In this document: piece by piece, positions 35,563 through 47,278 of the stretch
How positions within the stretch are numbered: position 1 is the first letter of the stretch
Layout: the number at the start of each line of letters is the position of its first letter
Assembly (NCBI GenBank): GCA_027924585.1
Contig: BSBM01000047.1
Location: forward strand, 23,313,501 to 23,377,500
Direction of reading: 5' to 3'
DNA length: 64,000 nucleotides
DNA from: Larix kaempferi
Lineage: Eukaryota > Streptophyta > Pinopsida > Pinales > Pinaceae
Made by a program: the position numbers and the translations under genes
Notes under the pieces: model-generated
What the model was told of the DNA's origin: nothing
Seen by the model: the letters and a program-made list of their open reading frames with translations, nothing else
Databases searched by the model: none

Positions 35563-36750
35563 GGTTGGGCACCACTAAATGCTTGGTAAATCCAGCCGAT
35601 AGGGAGGCGTATTGGTTAAGCATTAACTATATCCAAGTCCATAGGTGATCCCAAGGCTTGCAAAGCGAAGCGGGATCCTATGGACTAGAGGGGAAACGCA
35701 CAATACAGATAAGTATTCATTTTCATTTATGTCTTGTTTGGAATAATGAAGATTTTAGGTATAAGTCTTCTAACAACTAAGCTGATACACTATTGTTTCT
35801 TTGTTGGAAACCTTGGTCATTGCAAGAAAGCAAGACCCTGAAAGACTATAAATTGTTGGTAAATCCAGAGAGTAAATGAGTGGGCGATATAAATTGCTGG
35901 TAAATCCGGAGAGTAAATGAGTGGGCGATATAAATTGCTGGTAAATCCAGAGAGTAAATGAGTGGGTGATATAAATTATTAAGAAATCCAAGGAGTAGCT
36001 GGTTGAACGAATAACCTTTTGGCTTCTGAAAATTTTATAGGTAGTCGATTTTCGAAGACTCTCGGGAATTTCTAAGAAGATGTTAAGGTTTGGGAAATTT
36101 CTCAAAATCTTAGTTGGAGGCTAGGGGATTGTATGCAATAGACTTGGAGTCAAGTTGGTTGGGCACCACCAAATGCTTGGTAAATCCAGCCGATGGGGAG
36201 GTGTATTGGTTAAGCATTAACTATATCCAAGTCCATAGGTGATCCCAAGGCTTGCAAAGCGAAGCGGGGTCCTGTGGACTAGAGGGGAAACACACAATAC
36301 AGATAAGTATTCATTTTCATTTATGTCTTGTTTGGAATAATGAAGATTTCAGGTATAAGTCTTCTAACAGCTAAGCTGATACACTATTGTTTCTTTGTTG
36401 GAAACCTTGGTCATTGCAGGAAGGCAAGACCCTGAAAGACTATAAATTGCTGGTAAATCCAAAGAGTAAATGAGTGGGCGATATAAATTGCTGGTAAATC
36501 TGGAGAGTAAATGAGTGGGCGATATAAATTGCTGGTAAATCCAGAGAGTAAATGAGTGGGCGATATAAATTATTAAGAAATCCAGGGAGTAGCTGGTTTA
36601 ACGAATAACCTTTTGGCTTCTGAAAATTTTATAGGTAGTCGATTTTCGAAGACTCTCGGGAATTTCTAAGAAGATGTTAGGGTTTGGGAAATTTCTCAAA
36701 ATCTTATTTGGAGGCGAGGGGATTGTATGCAGTAGACTTGGAGTCAAGTT
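35563..36750. repeat. 594-bp tandem duplication that includes the LINE 5' end
   Basis: Unit 1 (35563-36156) and unit 2 (36157-36750) both start GGTTGGGCACCACYAAATGC. Each contains three to four 41-bp subrepeats with AAATTGCTGGTAAATCC and GAGTAAATGAGTGGGCGAT (35847-36000 and about 36441-36594). Each unit ends with about 150 bp of the LINE 5' region (ATAACCTTTTGGCTTCTGAA). Only the second is followed by the rest of the LINE. Confidence 0.93.
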
Positions 36751-37837
36751 GATTGGATATGATTGGCCTAGTACCAACCAAGAGAGAAAAGTGGGAAAAA
36801 TATTTTTCTGCTGCTGTAATCAACTATGTTTCTGATCTAGTTTTTTAAAGTAATTATCTTGAATTTCTTCCTGATGTGATTTCTATTATATACTATTTTG
36901 TTCATTTATTTAGCATTTTGTGTTTCATGTTTGTGGAAACTAGACTTCTTCTCCCAAGATTGTTCTAGATTATTTATGTATTTGTGGGAAAATTTCATTA
37001 ATAATATTCTACATTATACTTTTGCTCCACACAAAGCATGGATGTGTTGGCTCTATAGCGTTTGATAAGAATTGATCGTCTTTTTGGATGTGCCGGTACT
37101 TTCCATATGACCGGATTAACCAATGGATCCGGTTACTCCTACATGAAAATCGAGGTTGAACAACCCTAATCCTTTGGATTTCCGTGAGGCGCGACAAAGC
37201 AGACTCTCTTATGTAGGCACTGTACAGGTTGGTGAGGGTTCTAAGATTTTTGGTCATGGTGTGCAGTGTGTATCAAAGGGAAGGATGAAAGGGGAAAAAT
37301 CCCGGCAGTGGAGAAGACTGAAAGCATATAAGGCAAAAGAGGGTTTGGACAGATTCATTTTGGGTGCAGATGCAAATGTGGACAAGGTCGATATATTGTC
37401 CAAATGTGCTCTAGTTGGAAGTAAATATTTTCCAAAAGTAAACATAATGGACTCTATTGGATTGGGTCAAAAAAAATGGGTGCCTGTGTATGGTTATGCA
37501 ACGAGGGTAAACCTTATTATCAATGGATGGATCATATTCATCTTTCTGAATACTGATCATATTGAAGCAATTCTGAAGAGCATATGGTTGGTAAAATATG
37601 GGTCGCTTATTCTCAAGTGATGGCATGGAGCCTTTGACCTAACAAGGGAAAGATAGACCAGGAAGCATTTGTGGATGTTATTGCCTGGGTTCCCCTTGGA
37701 GCCGTGGACACAAAATGTGTTGGAGGGAATTGCAAATACTATTGGTAAATTTATTAGGGTGGACAAAAAATCTTTGTATGGAATGGATAAAAGAGTGGCA
37801 AGATTTATGGTTGAGCTTGAGATATCCCGAGGGTTGC
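36601..37837 (+). pseudogene. LINE 5' region and ORF1 N-terminal part
   Basis: After about 500 bp of 5' region, from about 37120 the codons give VNLIINGWIIFIFLNTDHIE, IWLVKYGSLILK, then (after a stop at 37618-37620 and a frame change) LWMLLPGFPLEPW, GIANTIGKFIRVDKKSLYG and RVARFMVELEISRGLP. This is the DUF4283-like RNA-binding domain followed by the conserved IA-x2-IG...R-x-AR segment of plant LINE ORF1. Coding similarity stops at 37837, exactly where the CACTA-type terminus begins, and resumes at 47283. Confidence 0.9.
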
Positions 37838-37866
37838 CACTAGTACAAAATGAGAGATAAGTGACC
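37838..37866 (+). repeat. Left terminal inverted repeat of the CACTA-like element
   Basis: Starts CACTAGTACAAAATGAG and continues through AGATAAGTGACC. It is matched by 47250-47278 on the minus strand. Confidence 0.88.
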
Positions 37867-38090
37867 AGGTGACCAAACAATTTGGTCACCAAAGTTTTTT
37901 CAAGGGATAAATGACCAAAATTGAGAAATTTTAAGCGAGCTAACTAAAAATGACCAAGATAAATGACTAATTTGGTCACGAGATAAGAACTAAACTAAAA
38001 ATGACTAAGATAAATGACCAATTTGTCACGGGATAATAACTAAACTAAAAATGACCACATAACAATCGATCATATGTTTGGTCTTTTTTA

Positions 38091-41000
38091 GTTCTGTCAC
38101 TCTGGCAATGGAAAATTACAATTTTGACAATGAATTTGTACAATTTACTAAATTTTAATACTGCAGATGGATTCAGAGACCCTAAAACTCTGAATCCATC
38201 TACAGTGTTAAAATGTAGTAAATCGTAACATTGTAGATGGATTCAGAGACATGAGGAAGTGTCGAACGTAGCATTAAATTTCTGAATCATGATAATGAGG
38301 ATGGTCGTGATGAAAAATTGAGTGAAATAATGATCCTGTGAACTGTTATGATTTGAAATTCATAACCAACCGGTCTAGACTCCCAAGCATGGGTGCCTAA
38401 TTAATAAGTATGGATCAATTGGCCATGAGCTTCAAAATAAAAATTATATTGTGGTTAAATATTTCTTAACCTATGGCAATGCAAATAATATATGAGCCTA
38501 GGAGGTGTTGATTCTCAACATTGACATGATTCTGAAGTGTCAAAAGTACATGATGCTAGAGGAGAACCTATTAAATTTGGTCACATAGTCAATATGTCTT
38601 TACTGTCATATCCAGGGAAATGTGTTTGTCACGTCTATATTTTGTTTCACCATTTTTTCTTCCATATGCCCCCTACGAGACACTTTACAAGTTGCATCTC
38701 ATGTGTTGTCATGTCATGGTCGAGTCAAGTTTGCAGTTTATCGTTCCTTGTTAGTTTCATTGTCATGCTATGGAATTGATGTCATTGTGTTCAGGTCATC
38801 ACACTGGTCATGTCATATATCATTTGGAAAAAACCATCATTTTTTTACCCTCTCGACACTTGGTTGAAATTTTGATGAGTTAATTTGTTTATGTCATGTT
38901 AGTTGAAATATATCGATTTTGTGTCATCCATTAATTCATCGGATGCATCTCTTTTTCATTATTCTCCTTGTTCCTAAGATATGTTTTGCAATTTTGAAAA
39001 GAAAAAATGCTCGTCCATGCTTCTCCTTACCACCGTTCTTTTTTCCCACCTTTTTTCTTTTCATCAACTAGTATATTCCACTAATGATATATCCCATTTA
39101 TACCCTATGGTATGTTGACCATTCTACCATCCCATAATGATTTTGTAACCATGTATTAATCATTGAAATATATATTAAAAACATATAATAAGGACATAAT
39201 AATTTTTTATAATATAAAATAATAATTTTATTTAATACAAAATCATTTACCATATACAATGTTTATATTACATACCAAACATGTATATAATATTACATAC
39301 AAAACATACAATATATTACACACAAAGACATATAATATTACAAACAAAATATATAATATTAAAATATTGTCCAGTCATCCCCATAGTTTTAGGTTTGGTT
39401 ATCCATACTAATTCACTTAGCCCGTGAGTTATGAATATTTTTAAACAGGGAAGGGATTCAACCCCTAGACTTGTGCGATGGCGAATATGGGAAGCACGGA
39501 GGGCAATTTTCTGCACGGTTTTGTCATGGTTAGGACTTCAAAGGGTAAGGAAAAACCAATTATCTCATTGCAGAATCCATGCCACTAGATTTGGCCAATG
39601 AGGGAAGCATTGTAGATATGTTTGATCACATTCTAGAGAAGGAATTTGCAAAAAAAATAGAAACTTAAAGGTGGTTAGTTTTTAAACCTAAATTATCTTT
39701 TTTCGATTCATTTTTTCTCAAGAACTGAACATGACTGAATATTCGTATGTTTTGGAGAATGAGAATTCACAATCTTTTCTAGTTTAGAATCAAATGGTGT
39801 GTTATCTTCAACATGTTTTCTTACTGTTTTGTTTGTTAGGGTTTTAAAAATTGCTTATAAAACTAAAAAACAACACATAAGCATGAAAAATGTCTTTAAT
39901 TTGGGATTTTGATTCTGATTGAAAGGGCTTCTACATTTTTCAATAGAAAACTCCAATAGAACTAATCTACCGAAATTACAAAGGAAGCTCTTTCTTCCCT
40001 ACCATATTTCAATTCTACCAATGGAGGGTTCGATATCATGACCTTATAACTTCAACAAACGGACGAATTTCCCTGACCTACTTTAGCGGTAAGCTCTCTC
40101 TTAAACTTTCATTCTTTTTTTTTCATTTCTATTAGATTTTTCTACAAGGGTTTGGGTTTGCTACTGTTTCTCTTAAACTTTCATTTTTTTTTTTCATTTC
40201 TATCTGATTTTTCCGCAAGGGTTTGGGTTTGCTACTATTAATTTTTATTCTAGGTTTCAATTTCATTATTTTTTTTGTTTCTCCCATATTTTTCCGAAAG
40301 GGTTTGGGTTTGCTTCTATTCATTTTCTAATAAGTAGAGGGAGATTTTAATAATTATTTGCAAGGATTATGTTTTATGCGGCAGACTTGTATTATTGGAG
40401 GGCCATACCATTCTTATCCAAGTTGAAATCTTCCAAAAGGTTGGTCGTACATTGATTTTTCTCACCCAGATATGATTTGTTGGGATGTACAATCAAGAAT
40501 AAGGGTCACACTATTGAGTTTTAATTGTTTAATGAATATTTAGCGTAACATGATCTGACCTTGGGTGCAATATATCATAGTGTAATCATCCCCTAGAGAT
40601 GAGGGTAAATATAGTTGAGTTTGGGGCCATAACAAAATAAATTTATTAAATTTAAAAATAATAAAAAACATTACATATACTATTACAGATACTCCAACAT
40701 TTGCAACAACTCAAGGCCTCAAGGCCTGAAAAGTGTTTTCTTCAGCTAGTGGACTTCTTTTCTAGACCTGTTACAGATACCTCTTAAAAGGTAAAAGGTA
40801 GGGTATTTTTTTTTGTTTAATTATTTTATTATTTTTGTTCTCTGTTATATCAGGTTATTATTTTTGATATCGGGCGAAGAGAACTCCAAGTTATTGGATG
40901 AATATATAGAATTTGGAAATAGGATACAACATTCATGTGAATGAATATTGCATATTGTTTTACATTGGGCTTGAATATTTGATTTCATTTATAAAGGTAG

Positions 41001-41160
41001 GTTTATGGATGAAATTTAATTGCATTAAAAGCAGATCCTACAAAATTTAAAATCCGCTAACATCTCTCTTTGGGATCTTTTACTGCTATCTACGTTAAAA
41101 TAGTTCTCATCTTGCATGCTACTTAAATGACATTTGGCTCCTTTTTATGATTGAATATGC
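38091..41160. other. Interior of the CACTA-like element without recognised genes
   Basis: No transposase or host domain is recognisable. An inverted pair around 38160-38240 carries GATGGATTCAGAG in both orientations. A tandem repeat of about 70 bp with GGGTTTGGGTTTGCTACT lies at 40095-40330. Several AT-only stretches are present (39160-39360). Confidence 0.45.
40095..40330. repeat. Tandem repeat with GGGTTTGGGTTTGC core
   Basis: Three diverged units of about 65-75 bp, each with a T-rich run, TTTTTC, then AAGGGTTTGGGTTTGCT (near 40147, 40218 and 40299). Confidence 0.85.
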
Positions 41161-42372
41161 TCTTACAGTGTTTGTCGGCCACTGCCCAGCCATGTTACTT
41201 TGAATTTGAGCCATGTGTCACTCAATATATATGACAACGAGGAATCTGATGAAAGCTTTCCGAGTACTATCTCATTGAACCAGTAGGTAATTAACTGGAT
41301 TGAGCAATGCTCGTTCTTCATCCTTCTGGAGTCTAATTTCTGTAGGATCTCAATCTTTTCTGTATGACAATTTCATCTTGTATGTTCATCTCATAAATGG
41401 ATTTACTCTTTTCATGTGTTTGCTGCATAGTCATGGAGATACTTGATAAGACTTTTCAGGAGTCAAGGCAAGTGTGTTCAAGTGGTGAGTTTTTCCGTTA
41501 TGCATCCCTTCATAGAAACATGGGAAATATTTTTCTTGTCATTTTTCTATTATCCCTTAATGTATTATTCTATATTCAGTGCCAGATATAATAAATACTA
41601 GTTAGCAAAGGGGTTGCAGTCTTAATGTTGCAAGTGAGTTTTTTATGTAGACATGTTTTTTTATTTATGGCACCAAGTCCAGAGAATTTTTATTTCTGTT
41701 GTAACTATATATAACAAGTCAAGAGATGCTAATAAAAACGAGGGCAAGCATGTAGAATTACCAACTAATGCAAGGGATGTTTTGAGTAATACCAATATGC
41801 TTCTGCAGAAATACTTGAATGACATTGATTGTATCAGTGAATGTGCCATTAAGGCTGTGGAAGTCTGCAGTGTGGATCCCCATGGATGGGACGGATGTTA
41901 GACGTCATGGTTGGTAACTGCATTATTGAATCACTATTGAAGGGATCTCTTCCTGTTATCGTTGATTATGATTACATTTATCATTTTTGTCTTACTGTTA
42001 GAATACCTAATTTATCAATTATGTAACTTCCTTGAATGTTAGGCCCAACATGCTGGTCATCATTGTTTGGAACTTGATCAAATTGAAACTTTGAAAGAGC
42101 TATTGCACCAAAGATTGGAGGAATGCATGGTAATTTCCTCGAGTGTGCTTGTCACAATAGCATAATGGTCTAGGGTGTGCTCCACCCATGGTAATGACTT
42201 AAATTTCCAAGAGAAATAGTCATCACTTGTCCACTTACCTTGGGTTTCTTTATAGATTATTCTGAAACCGAGGAAAATTACAAATACTATGCACATGAAT
42301 TTTTTCTAATATATTTTTTCACAGGAAAAAGAGAAAATTGAGATTAAAAAGACATGGACTAATAACAACTAA
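41161..42372 (+). pseudogene. Multi-exon gene-like fragment inside the CACTA-like element
   Basis: A series of open stretches bounded by plausible splice sites. Stretch 1 (about 41168-41283) encodes PSHVTLNLSHVSLNIYDNEE. Stretch 2 (about 41431-41484) encodes MEILDKTFQESRQVCSS and ends in GTGAGT. Stretch 3 (about 41719-41900) encodes ARDVLSNTNMLLQKYLNDID and CAIKAVEVC. Stretch 4 (42043-42129), between TTAG and GTAATT, is exactly 29 codons (AQHAGHHCLELDQ, then ETLKELLHQRLEECM). Stretch 5 (42325-42372), after TTTTTTCACAG, encodes EKEKIEIKKTWTNNN and a stop. The last two join in frame and look helical or coiled. I do not recognise the protein. It could be a captured host gene or a gene of the transposon. 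Confidence 0.55.
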
Positions 42373-42429
42373 CTAATGTCTTGAATATCTTTTCTACCAA
42401 AAGGTTAATAATATCCACCACGATTAGAA

Positions 42430-42860
42430 ACACATCGCTTCCATACCTACAGAGAAATAAGAGGATATAGAAGACCAACAATGACATCTGTCAAAACTGA
42501 CGCTCTCCCAGACCTTAAAGTTGAAATAAGAAAATAGAACACCTGCAGACAGGACAAAGCATTTAATTACACAGATATTCTGATATGGATGAACTCTACA
42601 ATTCATTGTTTGTCTTTTCTTTATTGTACAATTCTGACATGTTTTCAGTTGTACTTACTGTTTCCAGCCATTTTATATGCTCTTGCTGCTCAGTGTCACC
42701 TTCACCATTGTTATCATCAGAAGAAACCAGCTGCTCATCAACCACAGTAGATTGGTTGGAAATGTGAATCTTTGTCGTGAAAATAGCATCTTCTTCAATA
42801 AGAAGCACACTCTAATCAAGTATTATGTTTGGATCGGATGCCCGATCGCCAAAAGATGAG
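42430..42860 (-). pseudogene. Second gene-like fragment, opposite strand
   Basis: On the minus strand an acidic open stretch (TTKIHISNQSTVVDEQL, then SSDDNNGEGDTEQQEHIKWL) runs from about 42808 to 42659 and ends in a consensus donor, GTAAGT (starting at 42658). A TGTCTGCAG acceptor at about 42546 opens a hydrophobic stretch (VFYFLISTLRSGRASVL) to a stop near 42450. No family is recognised. It lies tail to tail with the plus-strand fragment, about 60 bp apart. Confidence 0.4.
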
Positions 42861-45590
42861 GAAAGCCGAATGTTTGAGCTCAAAACACTAAAAGTGGTCC
42901 CAACAGATTCGCGTACCTGACTAAACCAGAAAGGCATTACAATCACAGTGAACATGTTTAATGTACTAGGAATGATAACTTCGGAACCTAAGAATCATCT
43001 GATAGAAACATACCTATTAAGAGTAGGGCAATCAATAAAACATAGCTATAACTCATGAGTAGGTACAGATGACCAAAAGCACTTTTACCATTCAATAACA
43101 ACCTTCCAGAATAAATGCAAAATGTCCCTCCTCACACAGTTGCATAGATGGTTGTTATATGACAAGGGTTAGTATAAACTAGACCACAATTGCTCAGAGC
43201 TACGTTTTCCTAGATGGATGATGTGAACTGCAATGTGTCTAGAGATAAATTTCATAACAATAATTTATGATTGTATGTTGTACATCCAATAAGAGAGTTG
43301 AAATGGTTGGGGTTATCGATATCTAGGAACATAATGATCATACTTATGTAAAAGTCAAATCATCTTTGCGCCGAATCTTATCTTTTGAAAGTAAAGTCTA
43401 TCAATCAAGTCATGTCTTGCACCTTCAAGTAACTATTTTATGGTAAATGACATAATTTTCATTACAAGATAGAACAATACATAACTCCAATCATAACATG
43501 AAAAGGAAGAGACTTCTATTTATAAAGCTCTGCAAAAGGTAAACAAGAACGGTAGCATACAAAATTACAGAAGATATTGTGGTGTTAAGAACTCCGAGAT
43601 TTGCCCATACACAAATTTGGAAGGTTAAGAGCCAACTTATTTCATCTAGCTAGTATCCATATTTGTCCTAAAAGGATAGCTTTCATAGGTCAAACTCCAA
43701 AGGTTGATCCCCACAAGGTCCAAAAGCAGGTTGATTCAGTGATATGATTTAGTTTCAGAGTCTAAGACATTTCACAAGGTTTTCATTAGTTTTAGAGGAG
43801 ATGTCTATTTTAGTAGTGTTCATATTTTTTAGGAGGCAGAGATGATCATATTTTTGGCATCCTTGAGAGCTCAGGATTGCAGTGAGATTTTTTCAAATGA
43901 CATGCGAGATACTTCTATTTTTGACAGTTAGGGTTTGAGTTGCATGGCATGCATGACACATGCATGGACATGCAAACTATATCCTATTTTTTAGTTGTGA
44001 GGCATGCATGCGTGACATGTGGAATCAATCCATCTATTCACGAACCCTTCTGATCCGGCTTGACGTCATCGTTTCCGCCTAAGGGATCATTGCATGTGTG
44101 ACATGTGATATCAATGCATGTGCAACATGTGGCAATCTCCCGTTGTGGTAAGTGGAAAAATTAGAGAGCATGCATAACACTAGAGTGAACTAAACTTAAA
44201 CAGGTTGAATGCATTTGAATTGCTCCTCTTAAATCAGCCATGCAACAGGGTGAAGAACACATGGTCACAACAGGGTGAAGAACACATGGTCAAGGGTGAA
44301 GTAAACGAGGTTAGGGATGAAGCAGACGAGGTCGAGTTCAGTTCAATTGGGCACTTAACTCGTGCATGAGAAGAATGAACTCCAGCATAAGGGGGGCACA
44401 TTTTTGCATGCAATAGATCGACTCTAGGAGAAAGGGGTGCATTTCCTCATGCAACAGTTCAACTCCAGGAAAGGGGGGAAATTCTATCTTCTTTACTTTG
44501 TTCTAGAGAGGTGCTCCCTCATCACATGTCAAATCAGTTAGTGGGAGCCGCATGAGGGCCTCTAGGCCAAGCTATTTAGTGAAGTTTCAAAAAAAGGAAT
44601 AAGGAGGGATTTTCTTATCAATAGCAGTAGCAATTCGCCTCATTATCTCTTCTTCTTCTACTATGCTCTTTAATTTCTATGCAAGGACGTTATTGGACCA
44701 GCTTGTATTCATCTCTAAGGTGGACCAAACTCTTAACTTCAAGCAAAGTGAAGTTAGATTATGCTCAATTTTCTAGCTTTTCTATCTTATTGATCGTTGA
44801 TTGTATTTGCACAGTGATTTTGGTAGCATTTTAGGCATATACTTTGAATTTATCCTTTATTTGCAACGTTTTTCTTTCACTTATTGTGAGTTGTATTCTG
44901 TTGTAATGCCAAAAATTCTTCCATTTTAAAGAAAAAATTGCCATTATAACTCTTTGAAAGCACTAACTTGCTAGCCAGAGGCATCTTTAACCACTGTTTT
45001 AGGACCTTTATTGCCGATTTCAAGAAAGGACAGCAGTCCAAAGAGCGAGTTTGTTCACTGTTATAAATGTTTAATTGCAGATATGAGTTTAATTCATAGG
45101 CTTTTCACATCATTTTAGCTCATTATGCAGCCTTAGATTGATCAAACACACCGGTGTTTTCATTTAGACTCACAGATCTAATGTTCTAGTACTTATAACA
45201 GCAGTATTTCGCTGTCTTTTATCCATGTTTTCATGCATATTTGCAGGTATAGTAGCAACATATAACAACTTAGGGACCCCCCCTGTAGTTGGCATGCACT
45301 AGCCCAAATGGAGGAATTAATCAGGGACACAAGGGATAAATTTCCTACAAGTTGCACCGTCTTCAAACAGATTTCACAAGTCCATTCTGACTGTTTACAA
45401 GTGAGGATTTGCGTGTTAACAGAAATGCAGATTTAACTTTCCCAGACAGAACCGAGCACAAAAAATAGAGTTTTAGCATCTCATAAATGTAGTTAACAGC
45501 TTGACTATATATATCCAAAGGATCTCAAAGAATACATAAAGTGTTAGCATTCTTTCAAGGAGTTGCTAAGATCATGATGCTAACTTAAGC
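42861..45590. other. CACTA-like element interior, no gene recognised
   Basis: Nothing supportable. Words GCATGCATG and ACATGTG recur at 43925-44120, and a 23-bp direct repeat (CAACAGGGTGAAGAACACATGG) lies near 44246 and 44269. Confidence 0.4.
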
Positions 45591-45600
45591 GATTTGAAAT

Positions 45601-46700
45601 TTGGAGAGTGAATTCTCGAAAACTTATCCAACAACAGAAGATGCAAGACTCTACAACGTCCACATTAGAACTTTTAAAGCAAGAGGTATGGTTTTCTTAA
45701 ACTATTTTCTTTTATATTACGCCGGGATTAACATGGAACTGCTGAAAGTGGTCATAGCTGTCATTACTTGGGGTTTGAATATTTGAGTTGTTATGCTTAT
45801 TCATGTCTTCTAATCAATTTTTAACTTACAGAGAAAATGCATAGAAAACGCTTCGTTATGGGTGGAGCTTCTATGCATAGGATTGAAATCATGACTTGTT
45901 GGATTACTAATTTGTAAATACAGCCTTGTGACTTTTATTTTTCTAATTGTGCATGGCTACATTTTTTCAATTACAGAAAATTATTATTGTGAGAATGTCA
46001 ATTGGTTTTGCATGGATTCTTAATGCTTCACAATTATGGAGGTAGCCTCAATCCTCTAGTTGTATTAGAGTAGTACTTACATTGTTGCACATATGCAGAG
46101 CAACCTGCATTGAGAAACAAAGGACTTGCGTATAACTTTTACTTCTCATCCTTTTATTGTGTTTTCTAGTGTTTTTGAGTGATTTTTGCTTGTTGATCTG
46201 CACTTTAAGAAAGGAGAACAATAGGATATTATTGTTCCCTTAGGAATTCACATGAAATGGTAGAAACAACTTGTACCCATGTTACAATCTCAAATAACCT
46301 TGTTTTAAACTTTCTCATATTGTATTTTAGCCTATCATCTATGGAAGAGGCCCGACACCTAAAGGAATGACGATGGTACCCATGATACTTCCAATGCAAT
46401 TGGAGCTTGAGATTGGGGTGGCACTTTATGCTTTTTCCCCATTGGTTTCAGTGATGGCTGCATAGATAGGAACAAGAACTTTCTTGAAACAAAACCAAGT
46501 AAGGATAAGGGGAGCAAATGCAGATTCCCAAGATCAGGAAAAGACAATTGTGATTCTTGATTTGGTACCACTCGGAGAAACAATTGACAATACAACTACA
46601 TTCTTTATTTTTGAGATATTTTGGCAAAAGAAGGTTATCATTAACATGACAATTTTTGGTGACTATTGGGTAATCTTTGTTTCTTACCTAGGTATGTGAT
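45601..46700 (+). pseudogene. Exon-like stretches of an unidentified gene
   Basis: Stretch 1 (about 45601-45690) encodes EFSKTYPTTEDARLYNVHIR and ends AAGAG before GTATGG. Stretch 2 (about 46334-46470) follows a TATTGTATTTTAG acceptor and encodes GRGPTPKGMTMVPMILPMQ then ELEIGVALYAFSPLVSVMAA. Stretch 3 (about 46471-46690), in an adjoining frame, encodes LVPLGETIDNTTTFFIFEIF and IINMTIFGDYWVIFVSYLG. The codons look like real protein, but I cannot name the family. All lie inside the CACTA-like element and upstream of the tRNA-like sequence. Confidence 0.4.
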
Positions 46701-46778
46701 GCTTTTCCATAATTTGGCAAGATGGTGTTAACTGTTGGAAATTTAATTCTCAAATCAATCCATAAGGAATTCTATTTA

Positions 46779-46850
46779 AGGATGCTAGCTCAATGGTAGA
46801 GCACCTTCCTTATAGGCAGGAGGTTCTCGGTTCGATTCCACCGTGCCCTA
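46779..46850 (+). tRNA. tRNA-like sequence, anticodon UAU (Ile), probably a pseudogene
   Basis: Both internal promoter boxes are present: A box TAGCTCAATGG and B box GGTTCGATTCC. The D stem (GCTC/GAGC) pairs perfectly. The acceptor stem (AGGATGC/GTGCCCT) pairs with two wobbles and one mismatch. The anticodon stem has one mismatch around the loop CTTATAG. The T stem is poor (three mismatches of five). Nuclear tRNA-Ile(UAU) genes usually have an intron and this does not. CTATTTA occurs on both sides (46772-46778 and 46848-46854). Confidence 0.5.
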
Positions 46851-46924
46851 TTTATATTCTGAAACCACTAAAAAGAGATAAATGACTAAAAAAATGACCA
46901 AAATTTGCATATAAACAACCACCA

Positions 46925-47278
46925 ATACAACATGAGAGATAAGTGACCAAAAAATGACCAAAATATGCATACAAATGACTAGTTTTGAGTTGGCAATTGC
47001 TGGTAGCAAATTAGTGGTCATTTATCACGTGACAAAAAATGTGGTCATTAATTGTGACAATTAATGACCAAATGTATTACCAAATTAATGACCAAATATA
47101 GGACCAAATATATGACCACAAGATAAGCTATAAATGACCAAGCTAAATATGACCACATTTTTGGTCACATGATATATGGCCACTAATTTGCTAACAGTGG
47201 TCACCAACTCAACAGTGGTCATTTATATGTGGATTTTGGTCATTTTTTGGGTCACTTATCTCTCATTTTGTCCTAGTG
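46925..47278. repeat. Foldback with arms of about 125 bp at the right CACTA terminus
   Basis: The left arm begins CATGAGAGATAAGTGACC near 46932. The right arm is its reverse complement, ending at 47278. Landmarks such as GCAAATTAGTGG and AAAAATGTGGTCA appear in both arms in mirror order. The left arm therefore carries a near copy of the terminal inverted repeat inside the element. Confidence 0.85.

Larger units (their letters stand above)
37838..47278. mobile_element. CACTA-like DNA transposon, 9.4 kb, carrying gene-like fragments
   Basis: The left end begins CACTAGTACAAAATGAG. The right end, read on the other strand, begins CACTAGGACAAAATGAG, and the two match over 29 bp with one visible difference. 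Both subterminal regions are full of short ATGACCA / TGGTCA repeats in both orientations (37855-38090 and 46880-47250), as in CACTA elements, where they bind a transposition protein. LINE ORF1 stops at the left end and resumes at the right end, which supports a single insertion. The adjoining three bases (TGC and TAT) do not form the expected 3-bp target duplication. No TNP2-type transposase is seen, so it appears non-autonomous. Confidence 0.75.
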
